DNA from: Mimachlamys varia
Taxonomy: Eukaryota; Mollusca; Bivalvia; Pectinida; Pectinidae
Assembly: GCA_947623455.1 (NCBI GenBank)
Contig: OX392527.1
Span: 13,264,001 to 13,328,000 of the forward strand
DNA length: 64,000 nt
Direction: 5' to 3'
In this document: in pieces, positions 33,168 through 46,400 of the stretch
Numbering within the stretch: the stretch's first letter is position 1
Layout: the number at the start of each line of letters is the position of its first letter
Notes under the pieces: generated by a model
What the model was told of the DNA's origin: nothing
Seen by the model: the letters and a program-made list of their open reading frames with translations, nothing else
Database searches by the model: none
Program-made: the position numbers and the translations under genes

Positions 33168-36100
33168 CTAACTCGAGTAGTTGGATGTGGCCCCAGCTAG
33201 TAGACGACACAGCCATCCCCGCACTGACCGCACAATTTGTCTTGGCAAGGCGCACGGCTGAAGCTTGGACACCATCACTCCACAGTTGACCAGGTAATCA
33301 GTGGAGAGTGTTAAGGAAAGTAGTTTGTTATTGAATTCTGGTAGAAAAACACATTGCAGATAAAACTGTGTTCTATACAATAACCTTCAGTTCTAAAGAC
33401 TAAAATTAAGCAAAAATAAACTCAAGAAAAAATTGCCAAAACAATCATAGTAACATACTAATTCTATACCAATAACAATGTGATTAAAATTACTATACAC
33501 TGTAATTCCATTCAAATCTTGTAATATTAAACATTGATTGTCATAAATTTAACTTACCGGTAACATTAAACTGAAGCTTATACAGAAGATGTGTTTGAAA
33601 AACTACTCATGGAGTTAAATTCCTTAAAACAATTTTCATACCACTAAATCTTGCTTGAGAGTTTTGAAGAAAAAATAAGTTCAAAAGACTGTAAAGGTCA
33701 TAAAACTTTCAAATAAAGGTAATTTGAACATGAAATTGACATTCAATCTCGGACCAAGAAATTGGAACTAACAAGAAGGTTTGATACTTGGAGATTTGGG
33801 GAACATTTCAAGAACTAATCCCAAAGCTTTGTTTTCAGGTGGATGCTGAGTAACCCTCAGTTACATAATTATACTTTAATTTTTAAGGTTGTGAGTTAAC
33901 ACTTCATTATGGATACTTGTCAACTGATTACAAATTTCCATGCACCCTGATAATTGAATTCCATGAAATTATGACATTATGGTTTCTTCAAGCCATCAAG
34001 CTATCAATTCTTACTACCTTAAATGAAACATAAATAACTGCCACATTTACCATTTCAAATAATTAGATGTTTTTCCAAGAAAATTGATACTTTCCAAAGA
34101 TATTGAAAATAGTAAATAGTGTAAAGGATATATAAAAGACCAGGGTGGTTTTCCTCCATTGACGTACAGCACATATAAATATCCATCCCTGGGTTTACCC
34201 TGTATAGAGTAGTAATAAGGCAGGAAACTGTGGGCTTGGAATCGCCGCTTCTCGTAGAACCGGATGGCAATTACATTGGTAGCAAGCACATGAAGGTACA
34301 CCGCCTTACAGTTACAGCGATCTTTTGATGTCAGGTAAGAGATCAGGCTGTCCAATAGCAATGAAGCTGAAAATAATAGATATACAAGTAGCATTAAACA
34401 CCAGCTAAATTACCAGACAAGGTTACTAGGGATCACTTGAGAGGCAGAAACTAGCTTGACCAATCCCATATTTTACCGTCCCCAGACCCTCGCATTACCA
34501 ATCCCATGTTTTATTGTTACCAGACCCTGGCCTTACCAATCCCATGTTTTACTGTTACCAGACCCTGGTCTTACCAATCCCATATTTTACTGTAACCAGA
34601 CCCCGTCCTTACTAATCCCATGTTTTATTGTTACCAGACCCTGGCCTTACCAATCCCATGTTTTACTGTTACCAGACCCTGGCCTTACCTATCCCATGTT
34701 TTACTGTTACCAGACCCTGGCCTTACCAATCTCATGTTTTACTGTTACCAGACCCTGGCCTTACCAATCTCATGTTTACTGTTACCAGACCCTGGCCTTA
34801 CCAATCCCATGTTTTACTGTTACCAGACCCTGGCCTTACCAATCTCATGTTTTACTGTTACCAGACCCTGGCCTTACCAATCACATGTTTTACTGTTACC
34901 AGACCCTGGCCTTGCCAATCTCATGTTTTATTGTTACCAGACCATGGCCTTACCAATCTCATGTTTTATTGTTACCAGACCATGGCCTTACCAATCTCAT
35001 GTTTTATTGTTACCAGACCCTGGCCTTACCAATCCCATGTTTTACTGTTACCAGACCATGGCCTTACCAATCTCATGTTTTATTGTTACCAGACCCTGGC
35101 CTTACCAATCTCATGTTTTACTGTTACCAGACCCTGGCCTTACCAATCCCATGTTTTACTGTTACCAGACCCTGGCCTTACCAATCCCACGTTTTATTGT
35201 TACCAGACCCTGGCCTTACCAATCTCATGTTTTACTGTTACCAGACCCTGGCCTTACCAATCTCATGTTTTACTGTTACCAGACCCTGGCCTTACCAATT
35301 CCATGTTTTACTGTTACCAGACCCTGGCCTTGCCAATCCCATGTTTACTGTTACCAGACCCTGGCCTTGCCAATCTCATGTTTTACTGTGACCAGACCCT
35401 GGCCTTACTAATCCCATGTTTTACTGTTACTAGACCCTGGCCTTACCAATCTCATGTTTTACTGTTACCAGACCCTGGCCTTACCAATCTCATGTTTTAT
35501 TGTTACCAGACCCTGGCCTTACCAATCACATGTTTTACTGTTACCAGACCCTGGCCTTACCAATCTCATGTTTTATTGTTACCAGACCCTGGCCTTACCA
35601 ATCTCATGTTTTACTGTAACCAGACCCCGTCCTTACTAATCCCATGTTTTATTGTTACCAGACCCTGGCCTTACCAATCGCATATTTTACTGTTACCAGA
35701 CCCTGGCCTTACCAATCTCATGTTTACTGTTAGCAGACCCTAGTCTTACTAATCTCATGTTTACTGTTACCAGACCCTGGCCTTGCCAACCTCATGTTTA
35801 CTGTGACCAGACCCTCGCCTTACCAATCTCATGTTTACTGTTAGCAGACCCTAGTCTTACCAATGCCATGTTTACTGTTAGCAGACCCTAGTCTTACCAA
35901 TGCCATGTTTCCTGAAGTCCACGACCACCCCTAGACTCAATATGTAGGCAACCTGAGAAGTCGGAGGATGATGATTGGCCAGAATGTCAGCATCCTGTTG
36001 AGTAATATATTTCATGTATAAGTAATAAGACATTTTATTAATCTATTACTTATGTTTAAAAACAATCCTTTCTTTAAAAGCTACTAGCATTTTAATCTTA

Positions 36101-38202
36101 ATAAAACTGCATTTGATTAGTGATTTAAATAGAAAATTGTTCGTTTATTGAATACAGTTTTTGTACATGTCAATGCTTTAAAACCAATATGTATTTTTAA
36201 TACATGTACATGTACCAGAGTCTCCATTAGATTACTACCCACAATAAAAACCATTGAAAATTATTTCAGTCTGGAATATTGTCAACCAAATATTTCAGAA
36301 CATGAAGTTTGAAATTATTTCATAAAATACGAATACTCGTAGTTGCAGACAATTTTTCAAAACCTTGGTATTTCCCAATTTTGAAGCCTATAAAATAGGT
36401 TTTAATTTGTGCCGATCATCAGACTCTCATCTGAACTAAAACTTAATTCATCATTACATTTGGAATTTTTTTTTCATTCTTTCAAATATCAAGAATAAAT
36501 CAAGAATATGTCCATCTATAGTAACCAAGTAAAAGAATAGAACTGAAAAATAATTCCCAAAAAGAAAAGCTATATAGAGATTGATTAGAACCGGGTGACT
36601 ACCTCTTTATTGATGGAAGATAGTAACTTGACTTCGGACACAATCATTCCCACTATCCTGGAATGGTAGGTTGCAGCCAGTGAATAAAACTTGGGGTTGG
36701 AAGTTATTTCTTGGTACCAAGTATCAGGATATCTGTAACAAAACATTCTTTTAATGCAGATACACACAATGTACATAGGAATGCAAATACATATAGTAAA
36801 ACTTTAAGTATATTATATCAATTGGATAATTGAAAAATTAATTTGCTTTCTAAACAGTTTTCAAGTCTAATGGCCACCTGCAGGCAAATAATTTAATTAA
36901 CATCTTGGTTACCACAAACATTATGATGTCTTGTACAATATATTACCAGGGGAGATAATATCGTTACTTGAGGTGTGATGACATAAACTTTGTGGATGTT
37001 TATAATGAGTGCCTGTTGAAAGCTTGAACAAGGGGCCCACATACCTTAACGGTCATTGATCTATAAAGACATATATATTTTTTGTGAAATTGTTTTAAGA
37101 TATTTGACCTGTGTGACCTTGTAAGAGGGTCAATGTCCATGTGACCTAATAAGAGGGTCAATGAACATGTGTCCTTGTAAGAGGGTCAATGAACATGATG
37201 ACCTAATAAGAGGGTCAATGAACATGTGACCTTATAAGAGGGTCAATGAACATGTGACCTATTAAGAGGGTCAATGAACATGTGACCTTGTAAGAGGGTC
37301 AATGAACATGTGTCCTTGTAAGAGGGTCAATGAATATGTGACCTTGTAAGAGGGTCAATGAACATGTGACCTTGTAAGAGGGTCAATGAACATGTGTCCT
37401 TGTAAGAGGGTCAATGAACATGTGACCTTGTAAGAGGGTCAATGAATATGTGACCTTGTAAGAGGGTCAATGTCCATGTGACCTAATAAGAGGGTCAATG
37501 AACATGTGACCTAATAAGAGGGTCAATGAACATGTGACCTTGTAAGAGGGTCAATGAACATGTAACCTTGTAAGAGGGTCAATGAACATGTGACCTTGTA
37601 AGAGGGTCAATGAACATGTAACCTTGTAAGAGGGTCAATGAACATGTGACCTTGTAAGAGGGTCAATGAACATGTGACCTTGTAAGAGGGTCAATGAACA
37701 GACTTGGACTTAAAGAAAGTGTTTACAGATATGGTTAGAAGCTGTTCCTCTACATTTGTGTCATGCTGCGTCGGGAACATTCTGGATATTTCTACAAGAA
37801 AATTCTAGATACTTTAGAGTATAAATATAAGCTGAACCTGTGTTATCAAGTCAAAGCACTGTTTATGTCTGGAGATTCTTGTACACCTTTACTCTGCCTT
37901 TTATAAATTATAAAACAGGTTTGAACTTATCTTTTCAGAGTAGGACATTTTGTGGGATATTAGACATTTATTTCTCTTCGGTAAAGTTGTTATTATACAT
38001 GTATAAGGAGAGATTGGTAGTGAAATTTCCTTTATTATTTGTCATTTAGCTTAAATAAATTGTAAAATTATAGGGAATCGTGGTACACATACTCTATTGG
38101 AAACCATTCTCTGCACAACTTTTTGACCTCATCAATATCTGCTGGACACAGAAATCGAAGCTGGACCTCCCTCTGGACGCTGAAGGACATTGGCTGACAC
38201 AT
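33168..38202 (-). CDS. NAA60: N-alpha-acetyltransferase 60 (NatF), 5 coding exons
   Basis: Acetylates N-termini of membrane proteins at the cytosolic face of the Golgi (family knowledge). Exons in reading order: 38202-38093, 36732-36603, 35994-35898, 34366-34091, 33337-33168 (TAG). Phases join exactly, giving about 260 residues against about 242 in human. Seen: FPI-E-YPDTWYQEITSN, SLAATYHSRIVGMIVSEVK, VAYILSLGVVVDFRKHGIA with the GNAT acetyl-CoA loop R-K-H-G-I-A, AVYLHVLATN, and LPYYYSIQGKPRDGYLYVLY followed by NGGKPPW. The C-terminus (DYLVNCGVMVSKLQPCALPR) resembles the human membrane-binding tail. The start is MCQPMSF at 38202 or the Met four codons later. The 34091/33337 junction is the least certain; it adds about 18 residues relative to human. 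Confidence 0.92.
34452..35897. repeat. 38-bp minisatellite seeded on NAA60 exon 3 donor, about 38 copies
   Basis: On the minus strand each unit carries AAACATGGCATTG|GTAAGAC or close variants such as AAACATGGGATTG|GTAAGGC. That is the last 13 bases of NAA60 exon 3 plus its 5' splice site, followed by CAGGGTCTGGTAACAGT. Units nearest the exon (35740-35897) are closest to the exon sequence. The array fills nearly all of the intron between exons 3 and 4. Long repetitive + strand frames here are artefacts. Confidence 0.95.
37095..37705. repeat. 28-bp minisatellite, about 22 copies, in NAA60 intron 1
   Basis: 28-bp units GTGACCTTGTAAGAGGGTCA + ATGAACAT. Each has TGACCTTG and GGGTCA, which resemble nuclear-receptor half-sites. 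It lies in the intron between the first two NAA60 coding exons. Confidence 0.95.
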
Positions 38203-39175
38203 GTCCCCTCCAGAAACATCAGCACTTGACCAACATGGCTGCTTTACTATCACAATGTTTTCTGGCAAAATTTTATTTTGTCATTGATTACCTCAATCAA
38301 TGCTATGTATGCCACTCCATTGTTGTCAGTAGGTTTACCTACAAATATGAAACAAAGGATTACAAAGATTGATTTCAATATTCCTAGACCCTCCATTAAT
38401 TTGGTGAAAAGATATCTGACAATTTGATGCATTTCAGTTGTTCTGGACTATAAAAAAGTAGTGGTTAAAAAAAGTAAGTAATGATCACTGTACAAATGTA
38501 AAAATGTGCTTTAGTGTATACGTAATTGGCTAGGTATGTACAAATGAAAACATATAAAGATCTATATATAAGTTAAGTTGTTTACTGTGACACTAGCTAT
38601 ATATAGTCTGTAATTAAGAATGAAATGAGATGTTGATAAAGTGAAGGAAAGAATATATCTAAACTTCATCAGTAATTTTGATTTCCAGACACTTAAAGTA
38701 ACAAGGAAAATTACTGCAAGTAATGAAAATATAACAGGAAATGGTAAAAGCTTAAGAGGTCCGGGGATCCAGAGGGCATGTATATGTATCATTCACTTGC
38801 AATAGCCATCATGGACAAGTTTGGACAATATCTTGTCATTCAATTAAACAATCAATATCTTGTCATTCAATTAAACAATTTTAAAGAACTTACTACATTT
38901 CATATCAGGCCCTGGGGGAGGGAAGGGGGGGGGGTGTGATTTGAAAGAAATTGCTGTATTTCCCGGACCATTTGTACATGTACTTTAAATTTAGATCTAG
39001 ACAAATGCTCTACCTATTTAGCAACCTGGTTGTCACTAATTACACGTGCACGGTCCAGTTCTGATACATTCATCCCTTCTTTTCTTAGTTCATTGAGTTC
39101 TCATGCATACACCAAATGCTCGAAACAAGGGTCATGGTTACCAGCTGCACAGCCAGACTATATAGCTATGTACAT

Positions 39176-39240
39176 GCTAGGGTCCGAAAAATGACTATCT
39201 GAACTCTAAGAGGACACTCTACCAATTGAGCTACGAAGTA
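39176..39240 (-). repeat. tRNA-like sequence, probable SINE head or tRNA pseudogene
   Basis: The minus strand reads TAGCTCAATTGGTAGAGTGT, a good A-box/D-arm, followed by CCTCTTAGAGTTCAGA and TTTTCGGACCC, a poor B-box. The acceptor stem does not pair convincingly, so it is not called as a functional tRNA. Confidence 0.5.
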
Positions 39241-39910
39241 AATGATTGCTGAAAATCAACCCAGTCAAGTCTGCTACACATATATACATTTGTAAATGTC
39301 CTCCCCTCATGATTATGATAACCTGAAGCATCAGAAATGAATAAAGGGCCACAACTCTGCATAAAGCGGGGTTTGAGATATTCCACAATCTAAAGTGATA
39401 CTGATTTACCGACAAAGTTACAGCTCGATAGGAAATACCGCAGATTTCATATAAGTTCTGATTGCAACCAAAAAGCATCCATTTAACAGGGAAATCAGTA
39501 GCGGCTAGGAAATCAGAACCTACATATGTAGCTAGGTTAGAGGTAGAATAATGACATATATGCATATAAATTGTCGCATAAAACAACATCATCATACATG
39601 TCAGATAGTAAGTGAATGCATCAGTGTGCACGTGCATAGCTGATGCGGTAAAAGATTTTTTTTTATATTCTAGAATGATAAGAAACACAAAATAATTCAA
39701 ACCACTCCTACTGTCATCCTAAATCATATGACCAGATATATGAATGAAAACAATACCTATGCAGAAGACAGTTCCTCATTAAGAGAATAAGCATCCTTTT
39801 AACTGTAAACTTACGTGAAAAAACTAACTCTCGTCCATACTAGATTCTCTAAACGTCGCGATTTGATTCAAAAAGTTCATTTTCAATGTTGACTGAAAAC
39901 GTAAACAGTT

Positions 39911-39950
39911 TCCCGGAAATAAACATTCAACAGTTGTGCGCATGCGCAGA
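39911..39950. promoter_or_regulatory. Candidate bidirectional promoter motifs (NRF1-like, ETS-like)
   Basis: TGCGCATGCGCA at 39937-39948 is a palindromic NRF1-type site and CCGGAA at 39913-39918 is an ETS core; another CCGGAA lies at 40285. They sit between the putative NAA60 5' exon (ending 39815) and the RRP7A start. Motif matches only. Confidence 0.5.
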
Positions 39951-40414
39951 GATAGATCACTGAAATGTTTGTAAATAGGTAAGTACTATTGTTAGGACAA
40001 GTAAAACCATGAGTGGTAAAATATCAAGCCATAAAGTGTAAGCTGTTAACTACTTTAATATATAACGCCAGCATGGCCGGGGAGTAATTAAGCTATACTA
40101 ATAACCAATATTTTATATAACATTCTAAGTTATGAAGTTATATGAAGTTCAATTTAGTTATGCAAGAATACATATATATCATACAGGAATATAGTTTTTC
40201 CCACATTCGCAGTCTATATTGGAATGTAAATGTGTTTGTGTCAGTTCATGTGCCAAAATGCCCAATTTGGCGTCCGGCACATTACCGGAAGAAGACGTTA
40301 TCCAGGGTGTAGGAGGACATGGCCTGGGTTATACGTTTTATCCTGTAAGTAGCATAGCCTACTAAAGCAAAGCGTTTTTCTAACGCTGATTTAAAGGAAA
40401 AGCAACAGAGAAGC

Positions 40415-43400
40415 ATGGCGAAATTAACTGAAGAGCTTGACCATGTTGACGTCCAGGGTTTTAATGGTATAACAAATATCTCAGACAGGCATATTACCAG
40501 CATTTTTATACAAATGTTTATTTGTCTCTTTAATGTGTACTCTCAAGTTCCGAGTTTCCTCTGTTCAATATCTTTACTGCGCCTCAGATAAATCGGTATA
40601 AGAATATAGTCATTCCCAAGATCATGGTCAGAGGGCCATGTGTTTTGAAATACAAAGTTTGTTGTAATCTGTTTGATTGGTATGAAAAAAATACAAACTG
40701 TGAGGCTGGTACGATTTGTTTTAAGATAGCTGAGGCGCTGTCATAAACTGTAAAACCTATGCATTTTTACCGTTTCGCTGCTGCGTGATTCTTGTCTGGT
40801 CTCGTATGTACTTGTTACAATAAAACATACTTATCTTAGTAAGAACAATCTTAGATTATGCTTGTTCTGCCTGGGATCCATACTTCAAAAATGACATAAA
40901 CAAGATTAAAATGGTTTAAAGATTAACTGATATCAGCAATATTCAAGATGAATTCTTACGCAGTTACCGGTACAACAGCTGTTGAAACTCGGTATTTGTA
41001 AACACGCATCCATTTTGAACTGTCATCTAACTTCGGCTTGTTGTTGAATTGGACCCCACCTGAATTATTTCATTCTTTGGATTTTTCTCTCAAGAATTTC
41101 TTGTTAGTTACCATTCAGGTTTACTTCATTTTAGGCTTATTTTTGCAAGGTTATCAGCTGGATTTTTTCCCAGAATTCTTCAGAATCACGAAAAATTTCC
41201 TGAAGTAACATATTTTGGGCCTTTAACGTAGAGCTGCCCGTTATGTCTCCCAACAAATTTAGAAACGGCTCGAGCTCCTGGTGAGTGAGTGTTGGGAGAT
41301 GTGTTAAACAGCTGAGAGTGGCGACCTTTATCAAATAGAAGAAAAGACACAATGATTGCATCATTTTTCAAAATCGATCATGACCTTATGGCCATGAAGA
41401 AAACTTCAATCATACCACAGAACCACTCTGTGAACCAATTTGTATCAATTAAATTCCATAAAGCGCACACTAGAAAATTATCTGTCTTTCCCAGGACAAT
41501 CACCAACTGGAATGCCTTATTGCCACGAATCTATTCCATCAATTTTTCTAGATTCTTTCAAATCAGTTCTTTTTGAGGCCTATTAGTAAACCAAAATTTT
41601 TTTTATCAATTTTAACCAGCGTTTTTTAACTCTCTTCTTTGCCAATTATCTTCAAATTTTTAAAGTTAGGCACTATCCTATAGACATCGTTCAATAACCA
41701 TTGTTTTACCAAGCAGCAGTTTCTTGGACATCAATCTCACTTAGACAAAATTACCTGACACTTATCTATCAATAGAAACATTTGTTATATAGTTTCACAA
41801 TCATGTAGAGTCTATTTCTACGTCATCAACAGTATTCCCATTCATGAAACACAATACGTTTTCTAAGCACAGATTGGTGAGTGAAAAAAATGTAAAAAAA
41901 TAAAATTGTATTTTAAAAAGGTACGGAAAACAAGTTGTGTCAGGTACCAATTGCTTGTAAGTAAACTGCATGGTGACTGAAGCTGTCACACTTGTAGTCA
42001 AAAACAGAAGTAGACTTCCTGGCTACATCATACTTCAACACTCCTGATTAGCATTTCCCTTGCATTAGATCTGTAGCTTATGAAGAAACATTGAAGACTT
42101 CTTCTTGTTAGGATCAAATCCTAAGTGGTTTATTTGCAAAGGAAAATGAAGGACAATGTAGGAAAACATTGAAAAAAATTCTTATATAACTTCATGAAAA
42201 ATGTTGAAGTAAATGGATGAGGGAGTTTGATGGGCGAGACACTAATCTGGCATGCACTAGGTTTAATATGTGAAAAAACTTTTTAAGAAACGTTTGAGGT
42301 CTACGTCTGTTTTCGTTAGGGTTTACAGAATTTTCTTACGGACAATGAGATAAACATTTTACCTGTTATATCAATAAAAGGATATGAGATTTTTTCAGTG
42401 TTTGATGCTAATGTCTTGAGACATTAAAATACCGATGATCACATTCTGGCCAAGAAAATTTTAACAGAACAGCATTATTTGAGGCATTCAGACCACTTGT
42501 GTTAAACAAAAATTATGTGAAGAGGCCCAAATTCTGAAAATAAAACATTTAAGATGATCAAATCTATGGCACAATGACAAAAACACTACCTTGCACATAG
42601 GGCAGCAGTGGAGATGAGCAAGGTATACATACTCTGTAGCTTCAAACAGAGTGAACTATATTATCATTATTATAGATCTATAAAATATGTAAATGTTTAC
42701 AAAAGTAATCAGTGTGAAAATATGCCTTTAGGGGAATGTTAACACCGTGATGTAATCAGTTTTAATTGAACTGTTCTACCATGTATAAAGTAGATTGAAT
42801 ATTAACCCAAATGTATTTCAGTTGTCCAAGTGAAGTACTGTGAAAAAAGTAAAGCAACCCACTGTATTTACCTGAAGGAGCACAATGTTCGTGAGGCAGA
42901 CGAATGTAAACCTAAGGAAACCACACTGTTTCTACTGAACATACCACCTTATTGTAAGGAGGTAAGAACTTTCCACTGAACATACCACCCTATTGTAAGG
43001 AGGTAACTGTTTCTACTGAACATACCACCCTATTGTAAGGAGGTTAGAACTTTCTACTGAACATACAGCCCTATTGTAAGGAGGTAAGAACTTTCTACTG
43101 ATCATACCACCCTATTGTAAGGAGGTAAGAACTTTCTACTGAACATACCACCCTATTGTAAGGAGGTAAGAACTTTCTACTGAACAAACCACCATATTGT
43201 AAGGATGTAACAGTTTCTACTGAACATATCCACCTTATTGTAAGGAGGTAAGAACTTTCTACTGATCATACCACCCTATTGTAAGGAGGTAACTGTTTCT
43301 ACTGAACATACAGCCCTATTGTAAGGAGGTAAGAACTTTCTACTGATCATACCACCCTATTGTAAGGAGGTAACTGTTTCTACTGAACATACAGCCCTAT

Positions 43401-46400
43401 TGTAAGGAGGTAAGAACTTTCTACTGATCATACCACCCTATTGTAAGGAGGTAACTGTTTCTACTGAACATACCACCCTATTGTAAGGAGGTAAGAACTT
43501 TCTACTGATCATACCACCCTATTGTAAGGAGGTAAGAACTTTCTACTGAACATACAGCCCTATTGTAAGGAGGTAAGAACTTTCTACTGAACATACCACC
43601 CTATTGTAAGGAGGTTACTGTTTCTACTGAACATACCACCCTATTGTAAAGAGGTAAGAACTGTTTCTACTGAACATACCACCCTATTGTAAGGAGGTAA
43701 GAACTTTCTACTGAACATACCACCCTATTGTAAGGAGGTAAGAACTTTCTACTGAACATACCACCCTATTGTAAGGAGGTAAGAACTGTTTCTACTGAAC
43801 ATACCACCCTATTGTAAGGAGGTAAGAACTGTTTCTACTGAACATACCACCATATTGTAAGGAGGTAACTGTTTCTACTGAACATACCACCCTATTGTAA
43901 GGAGGTAAGAACTGTTTCTACTGAACATACCAGGTACCACCCTATTGTAAGGAGGTAAGAACTTTCTACTGAACATACCACCCTATTGTAAGGAGGTAAG
44001 AACTGTTTCTACTGAACATACCACCCTATTGTAAGGAGGTAAGAACTGTTTCTACTGAACATACAGCCCTATTGTAAGGAGGTAAGAACTTTCTACTGAA
44101 CATACCACCCTATTGTAAGGAGGTAAGAACTTTCTACTGAACATACCACCCTATTGTAAAGAGGTAAGAACTGTTTCTACTGAACATACCACCCTATTGT
44201 AAGGAGGTAAGAACTTTCTACTGAACATACCACCCTATTGTAAGGAGGTAAGAACTTTCTACTGAACATACCACCCTATTGTAAGGAGGTAAGAACTTTC
44301 TACTGAACATACCACCCTATTGTAAGGAGGCAAGAACTTTCTACTGAACATACCACCCTATTGTAAGGAGGTAACTGTTTCTACTGAACATACCACCCTA
44401 TTGTAAGGAGGTAAGAATTGAGTTACTGCGGGTATTCCAACTTTTTCGCGTAACAACATTGCATAGTTGCAATAGAAAAATTTAGGCATTTATGTGTGGA
44501 AAATGCATTTCATGTTCTAAATTGTTGTTTGTCCGGAGATCTTCTCCTACAGTTTTCAATTGATATCTTTCAAACTTGCTAGGCTTAATCATCATGACAT
44601 GAAGTTGTGTTTTCCTGAATAACAGTTTGATTTGACAATATATGCTAGAGTTATGGCCCTTTGGAACTTCAAACTGATGCAATATTGGACATTATGTAGA
44701 AAATGTCAGATTTTTTTTTGTTTTTCCATACCTTTATACTTCCGATATGGTATGACAGGCGTATCATACCTCCGCTTGAGGTGCTCTTGTTGTTAAAAGT
44801 CATTTGTAATCTGCAACAGCAGTTATTTCCTGGAAAAAAGTCTACTTTCAGTTATCACTGCTATTTTATGTTGCAACATTTTCAAACTGATGAAGCTTTG
44901 AACGATTTTGATTGAAATTTAATTATAGAACTGATTATATTACGTTGTAATATTAGAAGGAATGCAACATGTTTCCACACTAAACATGACCAGTCTTCTA
45001 ATTATAGAACTGATTATATTACTGTTGTAATGTTAGAAGGACTGCAACATGTTTCCACACTAAACATGACCAGTCTGCCATGCACTACATCCACTCTTGA
45101 TTTTCCCATTTTGTGTTCTAAATGAATAAGGAAATAAAATTCTTTCAGCTCTAGTCCTTAAACATACTTTTGCTTGAAAGACTCATCTTCACTGTCCACA
45201 AGTCAGTTTATATAATTAACACCTGTGTAAATTGGTGTGAGTAACATACAAGTGTTTTCTTCCAAGGAACATTTAAGACGCATGTTCAGTCCATTTGGAA
45301 AAGTTCTTCGTGTATATCTCCATGACAAGCCTTCATGTGGACCACCTCTCAAAGATGCTTCTAAATACTTCCCAACTGTGAAATTACAAGAGGTAAGAAG
45401 TTTTGTGAAATTCTTTTTCCATTTTCATATCATGTTGAACGGTGATTAGAGACTGAAAGAAAGAGACAGATAGGGAGAGTTATAGGTAGCTAGTTATAGG
45501 GTTACATCAGTGTAGTTTTCCTTTTGTGTTGTCCAACAGAATATGACTTGCACCACATGCATACCATGAGTATAGAGTAAATTGCAGATGGCGTTCACAA
45601 GCAGAGTCCTTTTTGCAGCAAAACACTGTGTGCATGCATACTAATTAAGCATAAAAAACATTTTTGGATTCTCATTATTGTGTTAGATACATCTGGATTG
45701 ATTTTGTTTCTGCCACTTCAGAAGGATCAGACAAAGTCTACAATTCAACAAAGCTAGTCTTAGAGATGTTATGTTAATTATTTTGCTTGTCTGTACATGT
45801 CACCTACTTTCGGTATATGAGCCCGTCAATGCCTGCCTAATAGAGTAACAAGGTGGACATATCACATGACAGTCACATTACCGTGTATAGGAACATCATA
45901 CCAACACATAAGTAAATATGTATTTCTGGATGAACATGTGAGAATATAATACTGAGAATTCAAAGTTGTATACAGTTTGATTGCTTTATATGATACATAC
46001 CTATTTGGATGGCAGGAACCCTGTCTCATGCCTTTATACAGAGTAATCATGTGCCACAGCGTCCAGCCACCCAGCCACCTGTGCGACATCCTCTGACACC
46101 ATGTCTACCATATTTTTTTGGGGGGTTGATGGACTATGGATTGATAATACAGTATAACTTGTCTAAATCGGCCCCTGTTTAATCTGAATCCCTGTCTATT
46201 CTGGCCACATCTTTTTGTCCCAGCTTTTCCCTGTTAATTTATATCATACCCTTACAAACTGGACATCTGTGTAAACTACTCAAATATTTTGGTCCCGGTC
46301 TTCCAGTTTAGACAAGTTACACTGTACTTAGGGTTTCTTTTCTCATATTGCATTGTATTTGATTTTAAATTGATGTTTTAGTCTGGTGAACCAGGAAGTT

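Larger units (their letters stand above)
38203..40414. other. NAA60-RRP7A head-to-head intergenic region
   Basis: Upstream of both genes. Contains the tRNA-like fragment, a two-copy 29-bp duplication near 38825-38880 (AATATCTTGTCATTCAATTA), a G-tract near 38925, a probable NAA60 noncoding exon ending at 39815 (donor CAC|GTAAGT on the minus strand) and the promoter motifs listed separately. Confidence 0.55.

Noticed and set aside
34456..35743. Three long overlapping + strand frames (263-371 aa) rich in LPIPCFTVTRPWPYQ
   Set aside because: All three frames of the same 38-bp array; the real gene here, NAA60, is on the other strand.
40258..40344. Upstream ATG frame (MPNLASGTLPEED) ending at a GTAAGT donor, alternative RRP7A first exon
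   Set aside because: It ends in phase 0, whereas RRP7A exon 2 needs one leading base. The 40415-40466 exon fits the phase and aligns better. It may be a 5' UTR exon.
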